This document shows, piece after piece, positions 6,651 through 11,772 of a stretch of 11,772 bases of DNA (position 1 is the first letter of the stretch; each line of letters starts with the position of its first letter). The position numbers and the translations under genes are program-made. The notes beneath the pieces were generated by a model that saw nothing but the letters and a program-made list of their open reading frames with translations, did no database searches and was not told where the DNA came from. Origin of the DNA: F23-D06 sp045132055 (lineage in GTDB: Bacteria; Bacteroidota; Bacteroidia; Bacteroidales; WCHB1-69); NCBI GenBank assembly GCA_045132055.1, contig JBGURP010000021.1:1-11772 (forward strand), read 5' to 3'.

Positions 6651-7619
6651 TTACGGAACATACTGAATCAGACCGAAATTGGTGGTAATCCAAAGAGTAC
6701 CATCTTCTATTGCGATTTCATTGATGACATTTTTGAACATGCCTTCGCGGAAAAAGACCGTCGTGACCTTCTTTCCATCAAATTTCACAAGCCCATTGTT
6801 GGTGGCCATCCAATAATTCTTCCCATCAAATTCGATGTCGCGGACCATGTGGTCGGAAATGCCGGAATTGGACTTGTTGAAGTGAGTCCATTTTTTCCCC
6901 TTCATTACAGAAAAACCTCCGTCACCGAACCCTCCTCCGTAACCGATGATCAAAGCACCGTCTTCAGTGAACTCCAATGCACGTACCACATTGAGGACAA
7001 GCGGCGAAGTTTTTTCGGAAAAACTTTTCCATTTGCCGTTCTCATACAACAGCAATCCGCAGTCGGGCCTCCCGAAACCGAGGGCGATGACACCGTTGTC
7101 ACTCACAGCAACAGACAATGCGCCCATATCCTTTTCTGGGAGTTCCAGCAATTCCCATTTGTTATCCCTTAGCATTACCAGAAACCCTTCGGGTCCGGCA
7201 AAATAGAGAGTACCGTCTGCACCTTCACAAATGTCGTTTACCGATATTTCATACGGGCCTATATCTTCAGCTTTGTACCACCACCATCGCGAACCGTCGT
7301 AACGGGCTAAAACATCTACGCTGCCCTGAGATTCCACAACTGCCGAAAAAGACACCCACATATTCTCTTTGGAATCTTTGAAAATGGGTGTGAAGAAATC
7401 CCCATTCATTTCCGGGAACGAGGTGCATGATTTTCCGTCGAAAACCAGCAGTCCGGATTGGGCGCTTCCGATCCATTTGTTTCCTTGACTGTCAATGGCG
7501 ATGCTCAAGAGGTCGTCCTCCGGAATATCGGAAACATTTTTGTTGTAAAAAGTGACCTTCTGACCATACCCGAATAGGGAAATAAGGAGACAACAGCAGA
7601 ACAGAATCTTTTTTACCAT
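6651..7619 (-). CDS. Secreted beta-propeller protein (Reg_prop-like repeats)
   Basis: A 322-residue protein with a signal peptide (VKKILFCCCLLISLFGYG, 2-19) and a likely cleavage near residue 20. The rest is made of about seven degenerate repeats of the form hydrophobic strand, DxxGxxW(I/V), GLLxFDG. Examples are at 38-62 (AIDSQGNKWIG then LVFDG), 79-91, 127-145, 167-196, 212-240, 258-282 and 298-320. These resemble the Reg_prop units that form sensor propellers of hybrid two-component systems in Bacteroides, but no transmembrane helix, kinase or regulator domain follows, so this is a stand-alone exported propeller. The ligand is unknown. The start at 7619 is preferred over the ATG at 7643 because the signal peptide begins there and the -7 element at 7641-7648 would overlap the longer version. 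The gene is visibly AT-richer than the UvrA-like gene. Confidence 0.82.
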   Translation of the reverse strand: MVKKILFCCCLLISLFGYGQKVTFYNKNVSDIPEDDLLSIAIDSQGNKWIGSAQSGLLVFDGKSCTSFPEMNGDFFTPIFKDSKENMWVSFSAVVESQGSVDVLARYDGSRWWWYKAEDIGPYEISVNDICEGADGTLYFAGPEGFLVMLRDNKWELLELPEKDMGALSVAVSDNGVIALGFGRPDCGLLLYENGKWKSFSEKTSPLVLNVVRALEFTEDGALIIGYGGGFGDGGFSVMKGKKWTHFNKSNSGISDHMVRDIEFDGKNYWMATNNGLVKFDGKKVTTVFFREGMFKNVINEIAIEDGTLWITTNFGLIQYVP

Positions 7620-7640
7620 ATTATTGAAATTAAAGCGTTG

Positions 7641-7648
7641 CAAAAATA
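7641..7648 (-). promoter_or_regulatory. -7 promoter element of the propeller gene
   Basis: CAAAAATA on the plus strand reads TATTTTTG on the minus strand, matching TAnnTTTG, about 22 nt before the chosen start codon. No -33 TTTG at the proper distance is evident. Confidence 0.45.
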
Positions 7649-7658
7649 AAAATTATAT

Positions 7659-7877
7659 ATGATTGAAAATGGGCTGTCAAAAATGAGTGCAACAAAGATT
7701 AAATTGACACGGGTACGATTTTTGATTGCGGAAATCAAGAACGCGCTGCTCACCTCTGAATTGAGTGATCAACAGATTGCTGACCGTCCTAAATTCCCCG
7801 ACCATTTGTCCTTCGGACATTTCTTCAAACGTCTGGAGGGCATGTTGCCTTCGGAGTTTCGGAAGAGATATCGGTGA
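7659..7877 (+). pseudogene. Remnant of an AraC-family regulator (C-terminal HTH only)
   Basis: The 72-codon frame matches the last part of an AraC/XylS DNA-binding domain: IAEIKNALLTSELSDQQIAD, then FPDHLSFGHFFKRLEGMLPSEFRKRYR at the C-terminus. Typical AraC proteins have the pattern IAxxLxFPDxSxFGxFFKRxxGxSPSEYR at this place. The first HTH and the whole sensor domain are missing, and nothing upstream encodes them (that DNA is the propeller promoter). IADRPKF has Pro where a hydrophobic residue is usual. The frame probably has no function; an alternative is a small stand-alone DNA-binding protein starting at ATG 7659 or 7683. Confidence 0.7.
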
Positions 7878-7899
7878 TGTGACACGATTTCGCGTTACG

Positions 7900-7907
7900 T
7901 ATTTTTG
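7900..7907 (+). promoter_or_regulatory. -7 element ahead of truncated DUF1905 copy 2
   Basis: TATTTTTG at 7900-7907 matches TAnnTTTG, 23 nt before the ATG at 7931. The -33 region is poor. It suggests that the broken copy still carries the promoter of the ancestral gene. Confidence 0.45.
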
Positions 7908-7930
7908 CAGCGTCTTTTGAATAAAACAAG

Positions 7931-8029
7931 ATGACCTATTTGGAATTCGACGCAGTGATCCTGCAAAACGAGGAGATGGACGCTGCCTACGTGGAGGTGC
8001 CGTTCGACATCAAGGCGTTGTTTGGATAA
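7931..8029 (+). pseudogene. Truncated DUF1905 gene, copy 2
   Basis: ATG at 7931 opens a 32-codon frame MTYLEFDAVILQNEEMDAAY (1-20) continuing through VEVPFDIKALFG and then TAA. This is the first third of DUF1905. The DNA at 7940-8025 matches 9369-9454 in the intact copy 3 with about 80 of 86 identical bases, mostly synonymous changes. Similarity stops abruptly after GG at 8025, where intact copies continue with GKGRL. Two thirds of the domain are therefore missing, and the sequence beyond leads directly to the promoter region of the ATPase gene. A functional micropeptide is possible but unlikely. Confidence 0.82.
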
Positions 8030-8033
8030 TGGT

Positions 8034-8061
8034 AATGTTGCGTACAGACAACATTTTTTTT
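8034..8061 (+). terminator. Weak terminator-like hairpin after the DUF1905 remnant
   Basis: AATGTTG (8034-8040) and CAACATT (8049-8055) can form a 7-bp stem with an 8-nt loop, followed by T's to 8061. It could end transcripts from the remnant. A related sequence, TTTGCGTGCAACATTTTT, recurs at 8073-8090, making a loose direct repeat before the ATPase promoter. Confidence 0.4.
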
Positions 8062-8072
8062 GAATAATGCTG

Positions 8073-8100
8073 TTTGCGTGCAACATTTTTGTTATTTTTG
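8073..8100 (+). promoter_or_regulatory. Probable promoter of the AAA ATPase gene
   Basis: TATTTTTG at 8093-8100 matches TAnnTTTG and lies 20 nt before the ATG at 8121. A TTTG at 8073-8076 is present, but its 16-nt spacing is shorter than the usual 19-21 nt, so the -33 assignment is uncertain. Confidence 0.5.
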
Positions 8101-8120
8101 CACCGCAAAACTGATTCTTT

Positions 8121-9332
8121 ATGGATGCATTGTTTAGAAAAAGCGATAGACAGCTGGCCAATACCTCAATGGAAATCATCCGGGAAAAGATGGATGAGAT
8201 TCACTGGAATTCACAGCTTATCAGCATTATAGGGGCAAAAGGTGTGGGCAAATCCACGCTCATCAAGCAGTATCTGAAACAAAATTTTGAACTTGGAGAC
8301 CGACGTGTGTTGTATTGCTCGGCTGACACGGTTGACTTTTCCATGCGCACATTGGTGGGTCTGGCAGAGGAATTCGTGATTCACGGCGGTGAGTTGTTGG
8401 TAATTGACGAAATTCACAAATACCATTCCGGCACTTCGGAATGGAGTCGCGAAATTAAGGAAATCTACGAATTGTTCCCTGATTTGAAGATGATTGTGAG
8501 CGGGTCCTCTCTGCTTCGGCTGAAGGAGGGAGACGCAGACCTCTCGCGTCGTGTCATCAAATATACCATGTCTGGACTGTCTTTCCGCGAAGCACTCCGA
8601 TTCTATCATGGCTTGACATTCCCAATATGGTCACTGGAAGATATTTTGGCTCATCCATACGACCTGTGGCAGATGGTTTCATCGAAATGCAAACCCATCG
8701 TTCTGTTCAAGGAATACTTGGAGAAGGGTTATTATCCTTTCCTATTGGAAGGTGAGGGTGAGTACTACACGAGAATTGAACAGGTGATAAACTATATCAT
8801 CGAAACTGAGTTGCCTCAGATTTGCAAGGTTGATGTGGCCAACGTAAGGAAAATACAAGCACTCATCTCCCTGATTTGTGGCGAGGTGCCTTTTGAGCTG
8901 AATGCTAATAAGATTGCCTCCGCCCTTGAAATCGGACGTGACACAGTGGTGGAATACTTCAAGAACCTTGGCGACGCAAAGGTACTGAACCTGTTGTACT
9001 CCGACAAGAAGAAGATCGGGAAACTGACTAAGCCCGACAAAATCTATATGGAAAACACCAATTTGATATATGCTCTTGTCCCAACAAAGATAGATGTCGG
9101 CACCTTGCGCGAGACCTTTGCCGTGGGAAGTCTTTCCAAATCACATGACGTTGAATACAGCAAGACCCAAGGCGATTTCAAGGTGGATAATAAGTACACC
9201 TTTGAGATTGGCGGTCGCAGCAAAAACTTCTCACAGATTGCGGGTGTGAAAGATTCATACATCTTTGCAGATGATTGGGACATGCCCGATGGTGCCAAGC
9301 TTCCTTTGTGGATGCTGGGATTCCTATATTAA
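8121..9332 (+). CDS. AAA ATPase, AAA_14/DUF4143-like
   Basis: A 403-residue protein. Its N-terminal domain is an ATPase with Walker A GAKGVGKST (38-46), Walker B ELLVIDEIH (91-99), a sensor-like MIVSGSS (124-130) and the LSRRVIKYTMSGLSFREAL segment (141-159), which is characteristic of the AAA_14 group. The C-terminal half has a winged-helix-like part (about 255-300, with ANKIASALEIGRDTVVEYF) and ends with a stretch resembling DUF4143: DFKVDNKYTFEIGG (about 353-366), reminiscent of a degenerate PD-(D/E)xK core. Such ATPases are common and often multi-copy in Bacteroidales and archaea, frequently in accessory DNA. Their role is not established. The gene is visibly AT-richer than the DUF1905 copies around it, and it lies between the truncated copy 2 and the intact copy 3, with only 12 nt to the latter. 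Confidence 0.87.
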   Translation: MDALFRKSDRQLANTSMEIIREKMDEIHWNSQLISIIGAKGVGKSTLIKQYLKQNFELGDRRVLYCSADTVDFSMRTLVGLAEEFVIHGGELLVIDEIHKYHSGTSEWSREIKEIYELFPDLKMIVSGSSLLRLKEGDADLSRRVIKYTMSGLSFREALRFYHGLTFPIWSLEDILAHPYDLWQMVSSKCKPIVLFKEYLEKGYYPFLLEGEGEYYTRIEQVINYIIETELPQICKVDVANVRKIQALISLICGEVPFELNANKIASALEIGRDTVVEYFKNLGDAKVLNLLYSDKKKIGKLTKPDKIYMENTNLIYALVPTKIDVGTLRETFAVGSLSKSHDVEYSKTQGDFKVDNKYTFEIGGRSKNFSQIAGVKDSYIFADDWDMPDGAKLPLWMLGFLY

Positions 9333-9344
9333 TCTACGTTATCC

Positions 9345-9629
9345 ATGAACCCCGAAGAAAACCGCAAATTGGAATTCGACGCAGTGATCCTGCAAAACGA
9401 AGATATGGACGCCGCCTATGTGGAGGCGCCGTTCGACATCAAGGCGTTGTTCGGCAAAGGTCGCCTGTTGGTGCACGCCACCTTCGACGGGGTGCCCTAC
9501 GACGGCCAAATAGTGAAAATGGGGACACCATGCTATATCATCGGAGTAAGGAAGGACATCCGCAAACAGATTGGCAAGAGCTTCGGCGACATTGTGCATG
9601 TCACATTTTGTGAACGAGACAGAAAATAA
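9345..9629 (+). CDS. DUF1905 domain protein, copy 3 (intact)
   Basis: A 94-residue protein with a unique N-terminus (MNPEENRK) and then a complete DUF1905 domain from LEFDAVILQNEDMDAAYVEA onward to IVHVTFCERDRK. It differs from copy 1 at about 11 of 84 aligned residues, and many of the changes are conservative. The start is the first ATG after the ATPase stop (12 nt gap), and only 6 nt separate its stop from the hydrolase start, so all three are probably one transcript. No promoter element lies directly upstream. Function of the domain is unknown. Confidence 0.85.
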   Translation: MNPEENRKLEFDAVILQNEDMDAAYVEAPFDIKALFGKGRLLVHATFDGVPYDGQIVKMGTPCYIIGVRKDIRKQIGKSFGDIVHVTFCERDRK

Positions 9630-9635
9630 TCACAT

Positions 9636-10547
9636 ATGAAAAGAATCATTCTATCATTGTTAGTCGCTTTACTGGCGTTCGGATGCAGCCGTCAGGCACA
9701 GACGCTCAACGGTGTGAACTCGGAGTTTGTCACTATCGATGACAGCATTAAAGTGCATTATAAGATTTGGAATAAAACCACCAACTCTAAAACTAAAACA
9801 CTTTGCTTCGTCCACGGATTCGGTTGCGACATGAACACTTGGGAGAAGCAGTTTGAGGCATTTTGCGACGAAGAAGTGCAACTTGTGTTCATTGACCTGC
9901 CAGGCTATGGAAAAAGCGACAAGCCGCATGTGGACTACACCCTCGATTTCTTCGCCCATGCCATTGACGAGGTGTTGAATGCGAACAAGGTCAAGAATGC
10001 GGTCTTTGTAGGGCACAGCCTCGGCACGCCTGTGTGCCGCCATACACTGAGGACAACCGACCATGGTGGTGCTTTGGTGGATGTTGACGGCGTTTATTGT
10101 TTCTACGACGGCACCGAGACACCCGAATATGTAGAGGCTATCAACCAATTCAGCCACGCCTTCGACGGTCCCGACTGCCGCGAGGTCATAACAGGTTTCG
10201 TCTCGTCGTTGGCAGGTCCCAACACTCCTCAAGAAGTCACTGATTATGCGATGTCGGTCATGCCTGAAACGCCTCAATATGTGGCTTCCAGCACCATGCA
10301 GCACCTTGTGGAACGACAGTGGTGGCCTTCTGTGGAGACGTTTCAGGAAACGTCTCTACCATTCCCTGTGATGGTTATCTGCACACAGAACAGCGGCCTG
10401 GAGCCCGACAACGAGCAGAAGATGCGGGCGCTATACCTCAATCTTGACTACAACGAGTTGACTTCTTGCGGACATTTCATCCACATGGAGCAGGCAGAGA
10501 TGTTCAACGCAAAGTTGAAAGAATTTGTCAGTGGAACTGGATGGTAA
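9636..10547 (+). CDS. Alpha/beta-hydrolase lipoprotein
   Basis: A 303-residue protein with a signal peptide ending at a lipobox-like LAFGC (Cys17), so it is probably lipid-anchored outside the inner membrane. It has the alpha/beta-hydrolase landmarks: oxyanion-hole HGFG (60-63), LPGYGKSDKP (88-97), nucleophile elbow GHSLG (126-130, Ser128) and the terminal CGHFIHMEQ (278-286, His280). The acidic residue is less clear: after strand VMVICT (245-250) the usual Asp position shows QNSG, so Asp258 or another residue may serve. Substrate is unknown; esterase or lactonase-type activity is the general expectation. DUF1905 copy 3 lies 6 nt upstream. The coding region contains a 28-nt palindrome at 10332-10359 that encodes about residues 233-241 in frame. 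Confidence 0.87.
   Translation: MKRIILSLLVALLAFGCSRQAQTLNGVNSEFVTIDDSIKVHYKIWNKTTNSKTKTLCFVHGFGCDMNTWEKQFEAFCDEEVQLVFIDLPGYGKSDKPHVDYTLDFFAHAIDEVLNANKVKNAVFVGHSLGTPVCRHTLRTTDHGGALVDVDGVYCFYDGTETPEYVEAINQFSHAFDGPDCREVITGFVSSLAGPNTPQEVTDYAMSVMPETPQYVASSTMQHLVERQWWPSVETFQETSLPFPVMVICTQNSGLEPDNEQKMRALYLNLDYNELTSCGHFIHMEQAEMFNAKLKEFVSGTGW
10332..10359. repeat. 28-nt palindrome inside the hydrolase gene
   Basis: GAGACGTTTC (10335-10344) and GAAACGTCTC (10347-10356) are a perfect 10-bp inverted repeat separated by AG. Flanking GTG/TAC extends it to 13 pairs with one G-T mismatch. It encodes part of the stretch VETFQETSL between two beta strands. The form resembles REP-like palindromes found in many Bacteroidota genomes, but only one copy is present in this window. 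Confidence 0.8.
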
Positions 10548-10558
10548 TAAGCTGTTGA

Positions 10559-10675
10559 CTGGGATTGACCTATGCGTTCACAGCGATGATTCTGATTCCG
10601 TTTGTGAAGAACCCCGTTTGGTGGATTGAGAACTACCCCAAGGACATTCAGCAGGAATATTTCAAAACACATCAC
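10559..10675 (+). pseudogene. Possible fragment of an integral membrane protein
   Basis: After the hydrolase, and following a stop codon at 10556-10558, the frame reads LGLTYAFTAMILIPFVKNPV followed by WWIENYPKDIQQEYFKTHHS. It has no ATG at its front. It looks like real protein (a hydrophobic helix followed by an amphipathic WWxENYP loop) rather than random translation, and resembles the inside of a multi-pass membrane protein. It runs in frame into the ClbS/DfsB-like gene, but a -7 promoter element lies between, so it is unlikely to be an N-terminal extension. Best read as a gene relic; the parent family is not identified. Confidence 0.45.
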
Positions 10676-10685
10676 AGCTTTTTTG

Positions 10686-10693
10686 TATCTTTG
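10686..10693 (+). promoter_or_regulatory. -7 promoter element of the ClbS/DfsB-like gene
   Basis: TATCTTTG followed by CA at 10686-10695 is a perfect TAnnTTTG, 21 nt before the ATG at 10715. This spacing supports 10715 as the translation start. The -33 region has no TTTG at the proper distance. Confidence 0.6.
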
Positions 10694-10714
10694 CAGCATA
10701 AAAACAATTGTCCC

Positions 10715-11248
10715 ATGCCCAATCCCACCACAAAACAGGAACTTTTGGCAGCCATGGCTGACGGCTATGCCCAGCTGAACGAACAAATCGCAAAAATGAG
10801 CGAGGCTGAACATACCGCACCATTCAGTTTCGCTGCCGACCCAAAGAAATGCGGGGTACGCTGGCAGAACGACCGCTGCCTTCGTGACCTATTGATTCAT
10901 CTTTACGAATGGCAACTGCTGATGAGCACTTTTGTAAAGAACATCCTCGAAGGTCATCCTAAGGACTATCTTCCCGACGAGTACCGCAAAAACTATCACG
11001 AGATGGACAGGATGATAGTGGAGAAGCATCAGAATACCTCTTTGGAGAAAGCCCAAGGCCTATTGCAACAAGGCCATGAGGAAATGCTTCGCCTCGTCGA
11101 AAGCTTTTCGGAAGAAGAACTTTTTACCAAGGGCTACTACAAAAACACCTACACCACCAGTATGGCGGCTTATTTCTTAAGCGTGACCCCTTATGGTCAG
11201 GCGGTAAAAATACTGAAGACGCATCAGAAAAACTTGAAGAAAAAATGA
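10715..11248 (+). CDS. ClbS/DfsB-family four-helix bundle protein
   Basis: A 177-residue, helix-rich protein starting MPNPTTKQELLAAMADGYAQ, with the family's usual N-terminal helix. Further landmarks are WQNDRCLRDLLIHLYEWQLL (about 49-68), the LPDEYRKNYHEMD segment (about 87-99) and a C-terminal region ending in Lys residues. It belongs to the DinB-like four-helix bundle group that includes ClbS, the colibactin self-resistance cyclopropane hydrolase, and DfsB. No biosynthetic cluster for a genotoxin is visible here, so that activity must not be assumed; many family members have unknown functions. The start is chosen at ATG 10715 just downstream of a -7 element. Its stop overlaps the start of the next frame (ATGA), suggesting translational coupling. 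Confidence 0.83.
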   Translation: MPNPTTKQELLAAMADGYAQLNEQIAKMSEAEHTAPFSFAADPKKCGVRWQNDRCLRDLLIHLYEWQLLMSTFVKNILEGHPKDYLPDEYRKNYHEMDRMIVEKHQNTSLEKAQGLLQQGHEEMLRLVESFSEEELFTKGYYKNTYTTSMAAYFLSVTPYGQAVKILKTHQKNLKKK

Positions 11249-11475
11249 TAAAATTTGACACCACCAATATGTGCTCGCATTTGCAGAAAAAGCTGTTTGA
11301 AGAGGACGGTGTGTATCATCCTCTATGGATGGCCATGCAAGATGACCCCGAACTGACCGCTGCGGTTCGTTCCCGCCAGCTCCACATCTACCGCAACGGT
11401 AAGAAAGTATTGGTGTTAGCTGGGAAATCGGCACCTAAAATCATCCAAGACGACAATCTTGTACAATATTTATAA
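11245..11475 (+). CDS. Small hypothetical protein, translationally coupled
   Basis: A 76-residue frame beginning with the A of an ATGA overlap with the ClbS/DfsB-like gene and ending with TAA at 11475. It begins MIKFDTTNMCSHLQKKLFEE, followed by a middle region with YHPLWMAMQDDPEL and a basic, strand-like end (LHIYRNGKKVLVLAGKSAPK). There is no signal peptide, no transmembrane helix and no motif I recognise. The four-base overlap and normal amino-acid composition argue that it is translated. It might be the intact form of a small family or the N-terminal part of a once longer protein. Confidence 0.6.
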   Translation: MIKFDTTNMCSHLQKKLFEEDGVYHPLWMAMQDDPELTAAVRSRQLHIYRNGKKVLVLAGKSAPKIIQDDNLVQYL

Positions 11476-11485
11476 TTCTTTGTCG

Positions 11486-11493
11486 TATCTTTG
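11486..11493 (+). promoter_or_regulatory. -7 promoter element of the HExxH membrane protein gene
   Basis: TATCTTTG at 11486-11493 matches TAnnTTTG, 20 nt upstream of the ATG at 11514. An AAAAAAAGGAAG stretch lies just ahead of the ATG and could serve as ribosome binding site. Confidence 0.6.
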
Positions 11494-11513
11494 CATTTAA
11501 TAAAAAAAGGAAG

Positions 11514-11772
11514 ATGATGTCAAAACGCGCAAGACAATATATTGGAATCTTGGCGGCAATAGCGGCCTACTATATCATCCACGAGGGAGCGCATCTGCTG
11601 GCGGCCCTGCTGCAAGGCGTATTCAAACAAATCAATTTTATGGGATTAGGCATACAGATTGACGTCTTTGCCGACCGGATGAGCGACACGCAGATGGGTA
11701 TTTTCTGCCTTGCGGGAGCGGTTGCCACCTTTATTTGTGGCTGGATTTTGGTGCTACTATGCGGTAAGATTT
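11514..11772 (+). CDS. Membrane protein with HExxH motif, possible M50-like metallopeptidase (3' partial)
   Basis: An open frame of 86 codons runs off the window end. It starts MMSKRARQYIGILAAIAAYY; a second ATG at 11517 is equally possible. The first hydrophobic helix (about 9-22) leads into IIHEGAHLLAALLQG, with HEGAH at 23-27 in the form seen in site-2-protease-like (M50) zinc peptidases, where HExGHxxxA sits at the end of the first membrane helix. A second hydrophobic stretch lies at about 62-83 (MGIFCLAGAVATFICGWILV). The second metal ligand (NxxPxxxxD type) would lie beyond the window, so peptidase activity is inferred only from the first motif. Confidence 0.65.
   Translation, partial: MMSKRARQYIGILAAIAAYYIIHEGAHLLAALLQGVFKQINFMGLGIQIDVFADRMSDTQMGIFCLAGAVATFICGWILVLLCGKI

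Noticed and set aside
7900..9344. Classical transposon or insertion sequence around the ATPase
   Set aside because: No transposase, no terminal inverted repeats and no short target duplication are visible; only the partial DUF1905 repeat frames it.
9669..10304. Minus-strand frame of 211 codons opposite the hydrolase
   Set aside because: Antisense shadow of a gene with intact catalytic motifs; no domain recognised.
10565..10714. N-terminal extension of the ClbS/DfsB-like protein
   Set aside because: A perfect -7 element at 10686-10693 lies inside it, the family start fits ATG 10715, and the extension begins with TTG.

Overview
The window looks like chromosomal DNA from a member of the Bacteroidota, most likely Bacteroidales of intermediate GC. 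The reasons are repeated TAnnTTTG (-7) promoter elements just upstream of genes, weak or absent Shine-Dalgarno sequences, lipoprotein-type signal peptides, a Reg_prop-like propeller protein and the general gene content. No rRNA, tRNA, CRISPR array, transposase or integrase was seen.

Left part (1-3152, + strand): the 3' end of a flavodoxin-fold iron-sulfur flavoprotein, a small DUF1905 protein (copy 1), and a two-cassette UvrA-like ATPase that lacks the UvrB-binding domain. The ATPase has its own promoter nested in the end of the DUF1905 gene. A bidirectional terminator separates it from a minus-strand block (3177-5155) holding a multi-pass membrane protein (probably DUF5692) and a TcdA/YgdL-type ThiF-fold enzyme with an unusual Cys-rich C-terminal part.

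Middle (5156-7619): a divergent promoter region with a strong hairpin, then a probable two-gene + strand redox operon: a flavodoxin-fold iron-sulfur flavoprotein and a flavodoxin carrying a lipoprotein signal. This ends at a textbook UUCG terminator. A convergent minus-strand gene encodes a secreted beta-propeller protein.

Right part (7659-11772, + strand) is a scarred, accessory-looking region. It holds an orphan tail of an AraC regulator, a truncated DUF1905 gene (copy 2), an AAA (AAA_14/DUF4143-like) ATPase, a complete DUF1905 gene (copy 3), an alpha/beta-hydrolase lipoprotein, a fragment of what seems to be a membrane protein, a ClbS/DfsB-like four-helix-bundle protein overlapped by a 76-residue unknown, and the start of a membrane protein with an HExxH motif. 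ATPase, DUF1905 copy 3 and hydrolase are tightly spaced and probably co-transcribed. The hydrolase gene contains a 28-nt palindrome that reads in frame.

The most interesting signals are the three DUF1905 copies, with the ATPase gene sitting between a broken and an intact copy, the in-frame palindrome, and the UvrB-domain-less UvrA. I do not see convincing evidence for a complete new multi-gene system. Functional links among the redox, UvrA-like and ClbS-like genes are speculative.
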